Shown here piece after piece: positions 33,320 through 44,975 of a stretch of DNA of 64,000 bases (position 1 is its first letter; every line of letters starts with the position of its first letter). The notes beneath the pieces were generated by a model. That model did no database searches and had not been told where the DNA came from. It saw only the letters and a list, made by a program, of their open reading frames with translations. The DNA comes from Allodiplogaster sudhausi (taxonomy: Eukaryota > Nematoda > Chromadorea > Rhabditida > Diplogasteridae): positions 1 through 64,000 of the forward strand of contig CALZFC010000282.1 in assembly GCA_945643635.1 (NCBI GenBank). The letters are read 5' to 3'. The translations under genes were made by a program, and so were the position numbers.

Positions 33320-33592
33320 AAATTTTTGTTTTCTTTACGAGTAAATATGTAATATATATTTTCTTGCTTTCTATTTAATAATATCTGTTAATTTTAAATA
33401 TTAAACAATTCTTGAAGGTAGAAACTATTTTCTGAACGAAAAAATGTCGCTCATATGACACAATGACCAAATATTGAAAAACTCTGAAATTGTATTATAA
33501 ATTGAAAATTCTCTGTATATATGTTATGTAAACATTAAATACAACATTGTTCAAACATTTTTATTCATAATATATAATTAATTCCCCCCGAA

Positions 33593-33742
33593 GGGGAGGG
33601 CCGATCCCGGAGGTAGTGCAATACCGGGCCGACCCGTGGTGGGAGAGGAGCAAGCCCCTGCAACCCCACCAGGTTTCAAAAATCAGTTAATCTCGATGTG
33701 ATCATTTGATCACGTACCGGAGATTAAGCCGATAAGAACAGA
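33593..33742 (-). pseudogene. U2: U2 snRNA 3' part, split by copy G
   Basis: U2 nt 40 to 3' end, otherwise identical to the reference; its 5' part is at 38206-38244. Confidence 0.94.
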
Positions 33743-34223
33743 TAAGCGTGTTTATCAACATGAATTATATAAAACAACTCAAGTGACAGATATGTTTGCC
33801 GCAAGCGGCGGTTACCACAAACAATTGGTAAAATAATAAGCAGTAATAGGGAATAAGTCAATGGATGTGTTGTTTAACAACCATGTAAACGAAAGGCAAT
33901 AATAAGGTTAAGTGACATGATGAGCAAATGAATAGGCATAACACGCTTCTGTTCTTTGAAGAAGAGAGAGTCTTTACCTCTATATTTTTGAGACTGATAG
34001 ATAAATAATTTATTTAAGGAGCATAAGGCTCATAAAGAGAGAGAGAGAATTAGAGTTAGAATTAGAGTTAGAGTTAGAGTTAGATTTAGAAAGAGTAAGG
34101 ATAGATGTGAGTAAATATGAATGGGAATGTGAGTAAATATGAAAGGCTTAAGGCCTTGTGATAAGAGAAAGAGAGAAAGAGAGAGAGAGACTAGGCTGGT
34201 GTTTGGCCTCTTCGGCTGTTAGA

Positions 34224-37200
34224 CTAGGAGGAGGAGGAGGAGGAGGAGGAAGAGGAGGAGGGAGGGGGAAGGGATCGACCGCGGATGTGCTCGGTGTAGA
34301 TCTCTTGACTCGCTCGGATGACATCAGAGACCGCGAGGCGCTTCATGAGCGCGGCGTACCTCCTCGAGATGCCGAGAGAGGCGGTGGCCGTGCCGTTGAG
34401 CGGGCAGAAGGCGCCGAGCGAGCCGATGACGTAGGCGTCGCAGACGACCCTGTACCCCTTGGCCTCGAGCGAGCGAGCGACGACGTCGTACTTCCTGCGC
34501 TTAACGTCCCGAATCTGAAGCAAAGAGTCCTTTGTGTTTTGAAACGGGATAGCGACATCAACGACCGAAGCAGTCCGACCCCGGTGGTCTAGCACCACGA
34601 GATCGGGCCGCTCCGGCCCCTGATGTAAAGAGGAAGGGAGTGGCTGATTGATGTAGATGTCGCCGTCGGCTGGACGCTTGGCAGCGCGGTGGAGTCGAGC
34701 GAGGATGGCGTCGTGGCGCTTCTGGATGAGACGAGTGTGGAAGCCGCAGTGTTGGAGGAGGTGGGGGAGGGTCTCCATGGCATATCCGCACCGCCTGCAG
34801 CGCTTGTCCGTCTGGTCGCCCCATCTCCGCGCGCCGTTGACCGGAAGGACGTTGAGTCGAGCCCGGTGGATGAAGCGCCAGTCGCGGAAGGAGGTGTAGC
34901 GGCCGTCGAAGAGGAAGTGGTTAGACGCCGGGGAAAGGAAGGAGGCGTCGTAGGTCTTCCCCTGGTCCCTCTTGGAGAGGAGGGAAGCGAAGAGGGAGCG
35001 TCGAACCGCGGCCTTGAGCAGGCGGATCGCGGTGGAGGGGGTGAGGAGGGCTCCATCCACGGTGAAGGAGGGGTTGACGTTGGCGGGGCCGATGGAGTCG
35101 GGCTTCGCGGCGATGTCGATGCCGGTGTCCTTGAGTCTCCTGACGGCCATCCGCAGCTTTGTCCACGTCGATGCGACGTCGTTGGACAGAGTGTCGAACG
35201 GAGCCGCCAGGGAGCCCTCCAGGTATTCGCCAAGTTCCGCAGCACTTGCCGTGCGGCCAGCGCGTCGCGAGGCAACCGCCTGGAGGGCCTCGTGGGAGGC
35301 GAGCGCCACGGTGTCGTCTTGGCTGCCCAGAAGCCGGACGCCGTGGGATACCTCATAGATGTCCGCCAGGCGTGACAACTTGAGCATTCCCAGGCCTCCG
35401 AACGACGGGGGCAGCTCGACCACCTCGGGTGAGGCGCGCTGTGGCAAAGACAGCCACCGTTTGCCCGAGGCGATGAGCTGCTTGTCGAACCCGTCGAGAT
35501 GCTTCTTGAGGACGCGGCCGTGCTCCAGATGGAAGGGGAGACGGGAGAGGATGAAGGTCCGCGTGCAGTCGGCCTTCTGCCAGGGGGTGAGGAGGGAGTC
35601 GTCGATGATCTTCAGACAGCGGCTGGCGTCGGCGATGGCGTCCCCGGCTGACGGGTGGAGGGAGTAGCCGGTGGGGACGCCAAGGTGGGTGTAAGCTTCG
35701 CCCTTTCCCAGTGCCGGCATGGGCTTGCCCTGCACCGTGAAAGGGGTCAGCTGGACGCCTCGCTTGACAACGTGCATACTCGCGCATTTGGCCGGCTTAA
35801 ACACCAGACCAGCAGCGGAGGCGGCATCAGAGACAGCGTCGAGCATGCCCTGAAGACCGGCAGCAGTGTCGGAAAGGAGAGCGAGGTCGTCGGCGAAGGC
35901 GAGGACGCTGACGTGAAGACCGTGGATGGAGGCGGGGGTGGAAGAGGAGGAGGCTACTCTTATAATCGGCTCGATCGCCAGATTAAAGAGTAGAGGGGAG
36001 AGGGGGGATCCTTGGAGAACGCCGGCTTCGACCGGGATGGGCGGCGTCTCGCCGTCTCCTCCCCGCACCCTTGTAGAGGCGCCGTCGTAGAGGGAGACGA
36101 TGCGGGAGAGTGACGTGGAACCGAGGCCGTGCCACTCCAGAGCTGCACGCATGACGCTGTGCGGGAGACTGCCAAACGCGTTCGCGAGGTCGAGGAAAGA
36201 GACCGCCAGAGAGCGGCCCTCTCGCTTGGCGCCGGCAATCCCCATCTGGAGGAGGGCATTCAGACCGGCCATCTGCGCCCCAGGGATAAATCCCTTTTGG
36301 CACTCTGACAGCCGGTCATTGGCCAAGGCCCACGACATGAGACGGCGGTTGAGAAGAGCCGCGTAGACCTTGGAGATGGTGTCGCCCAGCGCGAGAGGCC
36401 GCCAGTTGGAGATGTCGTCCCGGTCACCCTTCTTGTGGACGAGCACTGTCCTCGACAGCTTCCAGGGCGCTGGGACATGGCTGAGGCGGTGCACGGCGGA
36501 AAAGACACCCGCCAGAATGCAACCGCCCGCGTCGAAGCCACGCCAGGCCGAGTACCGAAGTCCATCGGGCCCTGGTGCCGTGTCAGAGCAGCGCCGGAGG
36601 TGCCCCCACACCTCACGGGGTGTGAAGACGCCCTCCAGAGGCTCGTCCGAAGAAGGGGGAGAGACCGGGGTCCAGGAAGGGACAGGCAGAGGGGTACCAG
36701 CGTGAACCGCCCGGAAGTAAGGCTCGAGGCGCGCGACTGGAATGTCACACGCACCCGAACTCCCGGTGGTCAGCTGCCGGAAAACCTTGCCTCTGTTGGC
36801 CCTGTATTCCTTCTGGAGCTGGACGGCGGCGTCGAGGCGGTGAAGAGGGGGGCGTGGGGGTGGCCGAGCTGCCGACGACGAGCAACCGGGCGGCTTGGGC
36901 AGCCTGCTCCCGGTAGCCTCCCTGCACTCCTTGACGAGCCGCTCGAGAGCGGCCTCCAGCTCCGCCGGCGTAGAGACCGCGAGAAATCGCTGGCTCCAGA
37001 GGAGCTGCGAAGCTCCCGCGGCCGGCCCTCTCAGTCTCGGTTGCTGACCTTGCTGCTGAACAGCAGCGGGTGAGCGGCGCAACGTTGACCTTGAGGAGGC
37101 AGAACTGGGAGAAGAGGCCGGAGAGGAGGCAGGGGGAGAAGCTGGAGGAGGTGGAGGAGGGGGGGAGGCGGGAGGTGAAGATGAAGATGAAGATGAAGAG

Positions 37201-37616
37201 GGGGAGGGGGAGGGGGGACCGGCTGAAGAAGATGCCCGGCTCGCCGAGCGAGTAACGCGGGCGCCGGTGGGAGGGGTAGCCTGTCTTTGCGCCGCCGGGG
37301 CTCTGACCATCCTGGGTCGCCTCACAGGGAGGTTCGCCGGAGGTGCGGGCCCTACACTCTGCTGTTGGAAAGCAGCGAGTGCATCCCCATGCGCGGAACG
37401 CACATGAGGACGAAGCGTACGCAAGTCCTCTTTCTCCACTGCGCAAAAGCGGCACTTGAAAGAAAGGCCCATATCGTGCTCATGCTTTAGATGCCTGGCA
37501 AGCCCTCCCTGAGACGCGTAGTCTCGGTGGGTGGGTTGCGCTGCCGATCTACAAGGCTCACACGCGAAGCGGTCGCCCTCCCGCCAGGGGAAGACGAGCA
37601 AACTCCGGGAAACCAT
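34224..37616 (-). CDS. Utopia-like retrotransposon polyprotein, 1130 aa (copy G)
   Basis: The same protein as copy F: C2H2 fingers at 19-47 and 55-76, RT with D476 and D576-D577, CCHC at 940-957, endonuclease with D1005 and D1020. It differs by very few residues (for example YRVVCDAY for YKVVCDAY). The ORF ends after a poly-Ser run encoded by (TCC)n followed by TAG, which I take as the normal C-terminus because J, and the last reading frame of E and H, end the same way. The start ATG (37616) is the first in-frame Met upstream of the fingers with no low-complexity leader. Confidence 0.94.
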   Translation of the reverse strand: MVSRSLLVFPWREGDRFACEPCRSAAQPTHRDYASQGGLARHLKHEHDMGLSFKCRFCAVEKEDLRTLRPHVRSAHGDALAAFQQQSVGPAPPANLPVRRPRMVRAPAAQRQATPPTGARVTRSASRASSSAGPPSPSPSSSSSSSSPPASPPPPPPPASPPASSPASSPSSASSRSTLRRSPAAVQQQGQQPRLRGPAAGASQLLWSQRFLAVSTPAELEAALERLVKECREATGSRLPKPPGCSSSAARPPPRPPLHRLDAAVQLQKEYRANRGKVFRQLTTGSSGACDIPVARLEPYFRAVHAGTPLPVPSWTPVSPPSSDEPLEGVFTPREVWGHLRRCSDTAPGPDGLRYSAWRGFDAGGCILAGVFSAVHRLSHVPAPWKLSRTVLVHKKGDRDDISNWRPLALGDTISKVYAALLNRRLMSWALANDRLSECQKGFIPGAQMAGLNALLQMGIAGAKREGRSLAVSFLDLANAFGSLPHSVMRAALEWHGLGSTSLSRIVSLYDGASTRVRGGDGETPPIPVEAGVLQGSPLSPLLFNLAIEPIIRVASSSSTPASIHGLHVSVLAFADDLALLSDTAAGLQGMLDAVSDAASAAGLVFKPAKCASMHVVKRGVQLTPFTVQGKPMPALGKGEAYTHLGVPTGYSLHPSAGDAIADASRCLKIIDDSLLTPWQKADCTRTFILSRLPFHLEHGRVLKKHLDGFDKQLIASGKRWLSLPQRASPEVVELPPSFGGLGMLKLSRLADIYEVSHGVRLLGSQDDTVALASHEALQAVASRRAGRTASAAELGEYLEGSLAAPFDTLSNDVASTWTKLRMAVRRLKDTGIDIAAKPDSIGPANVNPSFTVDGALLTPSTAIRLLKAAVRRSLFASLLSKRDQGKTYDASFLSPASNHFLFDGRYTSFRDWRFIHRARLNVLPVNGARRWGDQTDKRCRRCGYAMETLPHLLQHCGFHTRLIQKRHDAILARLHRAAKRPADGDIYINQPLPSSLHQGPERPDLVVLDHRGRTASVVDVAIPFQNTKDSLLQIRDVKRRKYDVVARSLEAKGYRVVCDAYVIGSLGAFCPLNGTATASLGISRRYAALMKRLAVSDVIRASQEIYTEHIRGRSLPPPSSSSSSSSSSS

Positions 37617-37829
37617 TGCAAACCGGTGGCAGAGCTAGAGTCGCAGCTGACGAGAGCGACAGAGCAAGCGATACGGGGTGGGAGAGACCGACAGGGGGAG
37701 GTATACCTTACTCCAATCGGCTTGACGACGACGGGCGGCGGCGATGTAGACGGTCCGCGACGGCAGAGAGAGGGCGGGGCGACGCGAGAACGAGCGGCCG
37801 CGACGATCCAGACAGCCAGAGGGAGAGGC

Positions 37830-38012
37830 CACCGTCCGGGACGAACCCGTAGGTGGGGGAAACCACCGTCCGGGACGAACCCGTAGGTGGGGGGAACCAC
37901 CGTCCGGGACAAGCCCGTAGGTGGGGAGGGGGGGGGGAGGAGAGGGGGGGGGGGGGGGGGAGAGGGGGGGGGGGGAGGGGGGGGGGGGGGAGGGTGAAGG
38001 GGAGGGGGAAGG
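37830..38012. repeat. 5' leader repeats of copy G (three units plus long G runs)
   Basis: Three ~34-bp units are followed by a tract with G runs of up to about 14 and rare A, instead of regular GGGGGA. J and H are similar here. Confidence 0.87.
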
Positions 38013-38205
38013 GTAGCGGCCGAAGAGCGGCAGCCGAAGAGCACCAGGCTCGCTGGCAACCTTTTCCCACCACGCAAGTACAAGGAACACCGACAGTCCG
38101 ACACCGCCCCTTTGGGCGGGTGGGCCAGTGGCCAAGTACTTCCGCGGCAGGTAAGCCAAGACCACAGCAGTACCCGGATACGGAGAGTGGCTCCGCAAGA
38201 ACGTG

Positions 38206-38244
38206 TACTACACTTTGATCTTAGCCAAAAGGCCGAGAAGCGAT
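38206..38244 (-). pseudogene. U2: U2 snRNA 5' part (nt 1-39), split by copy G
   Basis: Complete to the U2 start. Directly after it (38245) the sequence jumps into the AT-rich spacer at AATTATAGTCGTCAG, so the U2 upstream region and GA tract are missing. Confidence 0.92.
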
Positions 38245-38732
38245 AATTATAGTCGTCAGTGTTCACAAAAAGTAGACGAACAAATGTTCGAACTCGGTTC
38301 TCAAATCAGATTACTGTAAATAGTAGTTTATCTCTAGAGCGAATATTGAAAATGAGCGATAACTAGTGAGAATTAGCTGCAGGCATCATGAATGCAATAT
38401 TAAATGGTGCGGAGACCCAAAAGACATCAAATGAACTCAAGAAAACTCACAAAATATACCTGAATAATGAAATATGATTTAAAAACTGAATAAAATTTCA
38501 GCAAAACTGTGCTATCTCCGGGATTCGATCTCTCCCGCCCGCGCAGCAAAGGTATTAGTTCTGGTACCGAGAACGTTACCAATACACTACCTGTGCTGAT
38601 GTTATGAATGTTTCTTATCTTCTTGATGACCTTTTTTTAATTTCATATTCATATTTACATGTTCATGTACATACATGTACATACATACATACGTGCGCAA
38701 GTATGACTACGTGACACACATACACTTCTCTC

Positions 38733-38849
38733 GCTTACGACCATACCACGTTGAGAACACGCCATCCCGTCCGATCTGGCAAGTTAAGCAACGTTGGGCC
38801 GGTTAGTACTTGGATCGGAGACGGCTTGGGAATCCCGGGTGTTGTAAGC
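38733..38849 (+). rRNA. 5S: 5S rRNA
   Basis: 117 nt, one C lost in GGGCCCGG. Confidence 0.95.
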
Positions 38850-39275
38850 AAATTTTTGTTTTCTTTACGAGTAAATATGTAATATATATTTTCTTGCTTT
38901 CTATTTAATAATATCTGTTAATTTTAAATATTAAACAATTCTTGAAGGTAGAAACTATTTTCTGAACGAAAAAATATATTACTCCTTTAAATGAGTGGTC
39001 ACATGACATAATTATAGTCGTCAGTGTTCACAAAAAGTAGACGAACAAATGTTCGAACTCGGTTCTCAAATCAGATTACTGTAAATAGTAGTTTATCTCT
39101 AGAGCGAATATTGAAAATGAGCGATAACTAGTGAGAATTAGCTGCAGGCATCATGAATGCAATATTAAATGGTGCGGAGACCCAAAAGACATCAAATGAA
39201 CTCAAGAAAACTCACAAAATATACCTGAATAATGAAATATGATTTAAAAACTGAATAAAATTTCAGCAAAACTGT

Positions 39276-39361
39276 GCTATCTCCGGGATTCGATCTCTCC
39301 CGCCCGCGCAGCAAAGGTATTAGTTCTGGTACCGAGAACGTTACCAATACACTACCTGTGC
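39276..39361 (-). other. tRNA-like sequence in the spacer (representative, short unit)
   Basis: The same degenerate tRNA-like sequence as at 29887-29972, retained in the short units although U2 is lost. Others in this array begin at about 38511, 40042, 40808, 41574, 42339, 43104, 43871, 44636 and 45401. Confidence 0.35.
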
Positions 39362-39497
39362 TGATGTTATGAATGTTTCTTATCTTCTTGATGACCTTTT
39401 TTTAATTTCATATTCATATTTACATGTTCATGTACATACATGTACATACATACATACGTGCGCAAGTATGACTACGTGACACACATACACTTCTCTC

Positions 39498-39615
39498 GCT
39501 TACGACCATACCACGTTGAGAACACGCCATCCCGTCCGATCTGGCAAGTTAAGCAACGTTGGGCCCGGTTAGTACTTGGATCGGAGACGGCTTGGGAATC
39601 CCGGGTGTTGTAAGC
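39498..39615 (+). rRNA. 5S: 5S rRNA
   Basis: 118-nt consensus copy in the short-unit array. Confidence 0.97.
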
Positions 39616-40263
39616 AAATTTTTGTTTTCTTTACGAGTAAATATGTAATATATATTTTCTTGCTTTCTATTTAATAATATCTGTTAATTTTAAATATTAA
39701 ACAATTCTTGAAGGTAGAAACTATTTTCTGAACGAAAAAATATATTACTCCTTTAAATGAGTGGTCACATGACATAATTATAGTCGTCAGTGTTCACAAA
39801 AAGTAGACGAACAAATGTTCGAACTCGGTTCTCAAATCAGATTACTGTAAATAGTAGTTTATCTCTAGAGCGAATATTGAAAATGAGCGATAACTAGTGA
39901 GAATTAGCTGCAGGCATCATGAATGCAATATTAAATGGTGCGGAGACCCAAAAGACATCAAATGAACTCAAGAAAACTCACAAAATATACCTGAATAATG
40001 AAATATGATTTAAAAACTGAATAAAATTTCAGCAAAACTGTGCTATCTCCGGGATTCGATCTCTCCCGCCCGCGCAGCAAAGGTATTAGTTCTGGTACCG
40101 AGAACGTTACCAATACACTACCTGTGCTGATGTTATGAATGTTTCTTATCTTCTTGATGACCTTTTTTTAATTTCATATTCATATTTACATGTTCATGTA
40201 CATACATGTACATACATACATACGTGCGCAAGTATGACTACGTGACACACATACACTTCTCCC

Positions 40264-40381
40264 GCTTACGACCATACCACGTTGAGAACACGCCATCCCG
40301 TCCGATCTGGCAAGTTAAGCAACGTTGGGCCCGGTTAGTACTTGGATCGGAGACGGCTTGGGAATCCCGGGTGTTGTAAGC
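40264..40381 (+). rRNA. 5S: 5S rRNA
   Basis: 118-nt consensus copy; one T-to-C change lies just upstream (cttctcccgctt). Confidence 0.97.
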
Positions 40382-41029
40382 AAATTTTTGTTTTCTTTAC
40401 GAGTAAATATGTAATATATATTTTCTTGCTTTCTATTTAATAATATCTGTTAATTTTAAATATTAAACAATTCTTGAAGGTAGAAACTATTTTCTGAACG
40501 AAAAAATATATTACTCCTTTAAATGAGTGGTCACATGACATAATTATAGTCGTCAGTGTTCACAAAAAGTAGACGAACAAATGTTCGAACTCGGTTCTCA
40601 AATCAGATTACTGTAAATAGTAGTTTATCTCTAGAGCGAATATTGAAAATGAGCGATAACTAGTGAGAATTAGCTGCAGGCATCATGAATGCAATATTAA
40701 ATGGTGCGGAGACCCAAAAGACATCAAATGAACTCAAGAAAACTCACAAAATATACCTGAATAATGAAATATGATTTAAAAACTGAATAAAATTTCAGCA
40801 AAACTGTGCTATCTCCGGGATTCGATCTCTCCCGCCCGCGCAGCAAAGGTATTAGTTCTGGTACCGAGAACGTTACCAATACACTACCTGTGCTGATGTT
40901 ATGAATGTTTCTTATCTTCTTGATGACCTTTTTTTAATTTCATATTCATATTTACATGTTCATGTACATACATGTACATACATACATACGTGCGCAAGTA
41001 TGACTACGTGACACACATACACTTCTCTC

Positions 41030-41147
41030 GCTTACGACCATACCACGTTGAGAACACGCCATCCCGTCCGATCTGGCAAGTTAAGCAACGTTGGGCCCGG
41101 TTAGTACTTGGATCGGAGACGGCTTGGGAATCCCGGGTGTTGTAAGC
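41030..41147 (+). rRNA. 5S: 5S rRNA
   Basis: 118-nt consensus copy in the short-unit array. Confidence 0.97.
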
Positions 41148-41795
41148 AAATTTTTGTTTTCTTTACGAGTAAATATGTAATATATATTTTCTTGCTTTCT
41201 ATTTAATAATATCTGTTAATTTTAAATATTAAACAATTCTTGAAGGTAGAAACTATTTTCTGAACGAAAAAATATATTACTCCTTTAAATGAGTGGTCAC
41301 ATGACATAATTATAGTCGTCAGTGTTCACAAAAAGTAGACGAACAAATGTTCGAACTCGGTTCTCAAATCAGATTACTGTAAATAGTAGTTTATCTCTAG
41401 AGCGAATATTGAAAATGAGCGATAACTAGTGAGAATTAGCTGCAGGCATCATGAATGCAATATTAAATGGTGCGGAGACCCAAAAGACATCAAATGAACT
41501 CAAGAAAACTCACAAAATATACCTGAATAATGAAATATGATTTAAAAACTGAATAAAATTTCAGCAAAACTGTGCTATCTCCGGGATTCGATCTCTCCCG
41601 CCCGCGCAGCAAAGGTATTAGTTCTGGTACCGAGAACGTTACCAATACACTACCTGTGCTGATGTTATGAATGTTTCTTATCTTCTTGATGACCTTTTTT
41701 TAATTTCATATTCATATTTACATGTTCATGTACATACATGTACATACATACATACGTGCGCAAGTATGACTACGTGACACACATACACTTCTCTC

Positions 41796-41913
41796 GCTTA
41801 CGACCATACCACGTTGAGAACACGCCATCCCGTCCGATCTGGCAAGTTAAGCAACGTTGGGCCCGGTTAGTACTTGGATCGGAGACGGCTTGGGAATCCC
41901 GGGTGTTGTAAGC
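41796..41913 (+). rRNA. 5S: 5S rRNA
   Basis: 118-nt consensus copy in the short-unit array. Confidence 0.97.
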
Positions 41914-42560
41914 AAATTTTTGTTTTCTTTACGAGTAAATATGTAATATATATTTTCTTGCTTTCTATTTAATAATATCTGTTAATTTTAAATATTAAAC
42001 AATTCTTGAAGGTAGAAACTATTTTCTGAACGAAAAAATATATTACTCCTTTAAATGAGTGGTCACATGACATAATTATAGTCGTCAGTGTTCACAAAAA
42101 GTAGACGAACAAATGTTCGAACTCGGTTCTCAAATCAGATTACTGTAAATAGTAGTTTATCTCTAGAGCGAATATTGAAAATGAGCGATAACTAGTGAGA
42201 ATTAGCTGCAGGCATCATGAATGCAATATTAAATGGTGCGGAGACCCAAAGACATCAAATGAACTCAAGAAAACTCACAAAATATACCTGAATAATGAAA
42301 TATGATTTAAAAACTGAATAAAATTTCAGCAAAACTGTGCTATCTCCGGGATTCGATCTCTCCCGCCCGCGCAGCAAAGGTATTAGTTCTGGTACCGAGA
42401 ACGTTACCAATACACTACCTGTGCTGATGTTATGAATGTTTCTTATCTTCTTGATGACCTTTTTTTAATTTCATATTCATATTTACATGTTCATGTACAT
42501 ACATGTACATACATACATACGTGCGCAAGTATGACTACGTGACACACATACACTTCTCTC

Positions 42561-42678
42561 GCTTACGACCATACCACGTTGAGAACACGCCATCCCGTCC
42601 GATCTGGCAAGTTAAGCAACGTTGGGCCCGGTTAGTACTTGGATCGGAGACGGCTTGGGAATCCCGGGTGTTGTAAGC
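42561..42678 (+). rRNA. 5S: 5S rRNA
   Basis: 118-nt consensus copy in the short-unit array. Confidence 0.97.
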
Positions 42679-43325
42679 AAATTTTTGTTTTCTTTACGAG
42701 TAAATATGTAATATATATTTCTTGCTTTCTATTTAATAATATCTGTTAATTTTAAATATTAAACAATTCTTGAAGGTAGAAACTATTTTCTGAACGAAAA
42801 AATATATTACTCCTTTAAATGAGTGGTCACATGACATAATTATAGTCGTCAGTGTTCACAAAAAGTAGACGAACAAATGTTCGAACTCGGTTCTCAAATC
42901 AGATTACTGTAAATAGTAGTTTATCTCTAGAGCGAATATTGAAAATGAGCGATAACTAGTGAGAATTAGCTGCAGGCATCATGAATGCAATATTAAATGG
43001 TGCGGAGACCCAAAAGACATCAAATGAACTCAAGAAAACTCACAAAATATACCTGAATAATGAAATATGATTTAAAAACTGAATAAAATTTCAGCAAAAC
43101 TGTGCTATCTCCGGGATTCGATCTCTCCCGCCCGCGCAGCAAAGGTATTAGTTCTGGTACCGAGAACGTTACCAATACACTACCTGTGCTGATGTTATGA
43201 ATGTTTCTTATCTTCTTGATGACCTTTTTTTAATTTCATATTCATATTTACATGTTCATGTACATACATGTACATACATACATACGTGCGCAAGTATGAC
43301 TACGTGACACACATACACTTCTCTC

Positions 43326-43443
43326 GCTTACGACCATACCACGTTGAGAACACGCCATCCCGTCCGATCTGGCAAGTTAAGCAACGTTGGGCCCGGTTAG
43401 TACTTGGATCGGAGACGGCTTGGGAATCCCGGGTGTTGTAAGC
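43326..43443 (+). rRNA. 5S: 5S rRNA
   Basis: 118-nt consensus copy in the short-unit array. Confidence 0.97.
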
Positions 43444-44092
43444 AAATTTTTGTTTTCTTTACGAGTAAATATGTAATATATATTTTCTTGCTTTCTATTT
43501 AATAATATCTGTTAATTTTAAATATTAAACAATTCTTGAAGGTAGAAACTATTTTCTGAACGAAAAAATATATTACTCCTTTAAATGAGTGGTCACATGA
43601 CATAATTATAGTCGTCAGTGTTCACAAAAAGTAGACGAACAAATGTTCGAACTCGGTTCTCAAATCAGATTACTGTAAATAGTAGTTTATCTCTAGAGCG
43701 AATATTGAAAATGAGCGATAACTAGTGAGAATTAGCTGCAGGCATCATGAATGCAATATTAAATGGTGCGGAGACCCAAAAGACATCAAATGAACTCAAG
43801 AAAACTCACAAAATATACCTGAATAATGAAATATGATTTAAAAACTGAATAAAATTTCAGCAAAAACTGTGCTATCTCCGGGATTCGATCTCTCCCGCCC
43901 GCGCAGCAAAGGTATTAGTTCTGGTACCGAGAACGTTACCAATACACTACCTGTGCTGATGTTATGAATGTTTCTTATCTTCTTGATGACCTTTTTTTAA
44001 TTTCATATTCATATTTACATGTTCATGTACATACATGTACATACATACATACGTGCGCAAGTATGACTACGTGACACACATACACTTCTCTC

Positions 44093-44210
44093 GCTTACGA
44101 CCATACCACGTTGAGAACACGCCATCCCGTCCGATCTGGCAAGTTAAGCAACGTTGGGCCCGGTTAGTACTTGGATCGGAGACGGCTTGGGAATCCCGGG
44201 TGTTGTAAGC
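44093..44210 (+). rRNA. 5S: 5S rRNA
   Basis: 118-nt consensus copy in the short-unit array. Confidence 0.97.
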
Positions 44211-44857
44211 AAATTTTTGTTTTCTTTACGAGTAAATATGTAATATATATTTTCTTGCTTTCTATTTAATAATATCTGTTAATTTTAAATATTAAACAAT
44301 TCTTGAAGGTAGAAACTATTTTCTGAACGAAAAAATATATTACTCCTTTAAATGAGTGGTCACATGACATAATTATAGTCGTCAGTGTTCACAAAAAGTA
44401 GACGAACAAATGTTCGAACTCGGTTCTCAAATCAGATTACTGTAAATAGTAGTTTATCTCTAGAGCGAATATTGAAAATGAGCGATAACTAGTGAGAATA
44501 GCTGCAGGCATCATGAATGCAATATTAAATGGTGCGGAGACCCAAAAGACATCAAATGAACTCAAGAAAACTCACAAAATATACCTGAATAATGAAATAT
44601 GATTTAAAAACTGAATAAAATTTCAGCAAAACTGTGCTATCTCCGGGATTCGATCTCTCCCGCCCGCGCAGCAAAGGTATTAGTTCTGGTACCGAGAACG
44701 TTACCAATACACTACCTGTGCTGATGTTATGAATGTTTCTTATCTTCTTGATGACCTTTTTTTAATTTCATATTCATATTTACATGTTCATGTACATACA
44801 TGTACATACATACATACGTGCGCAAGTATGACTACGTGACACACATACACTTCTCTC

Positions 44858-44975
44858 GCTTACGACCATACCACGTTGAGAACACGCCATCCCGTCCGAT
44901 CTGGCAAGTTAAGCAACGTTGGGCCCGGTTAGTACTTGGATCGGAGACGGCTTGGGAATCCCGGGTGTTGTAAGC
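44858..44975 (+). rRNA. 5S: 5S rRNA
   Basis: 118-nt consensus copy; its downstream T run is four, not five, bases. Confidence 0.97.

Larger units (their letters stand above)
28371..33592. repeat. Clean tandem 5S-U2 array, ~1.55-kb units
   Basis: Three full consecutive units (5S to 5S spacing 1551, 1547 and 1546 bp) are nearly identical, and a fourth runs into copy G. Each has a GA tract (29320-29384, 30871-30931, 32418-32478), an AT-rich spacer, a tRNA-like sequence (29887-29972, 31434-31519, 32980-33065), 5S and U2. This is the best reference for the uninterrupted unit. Confidence 0.95.
33743..38205 (-). mobile_element. Utopia-like non-LTR element copy G, full length, intact ORF
   Basis: A complete 4.46-kb element with three leader repeats and the usual termini, flanked on both sides by the two halves of one U2 gene. 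The 3' region carries an expanded CTAACT/CTAATT repeat (34047-34100) and a small duplication around the gtgagtaaatatga stretch (34107-34143). Confidence 0.95.

Noticed and set aside
28371..33592. Spliced-leader RNA gene in the 5S spacer, as in many nematodes
   Set aside because: I found no sequence matching the SL1 leader GGTTTAATTACCCAAG on either strand of the spacer.
34047..34100. TTAGAG/TTAGAA repeats as telomeric repeat or telomere-targeted end
   Set aside because: Units are irregular and short, lie inside the element 3' region, and do not match a standard telomere repeat.
37700..38266. Minus-strand Pro/Ser-rich ORFs across the leader repeats and GGGGGA tract
   Set aside because: Translation of low-complexity C-rich leader in all three frames stays open by composition alone; the in-frame start before the zinc fingers explains the gene better.
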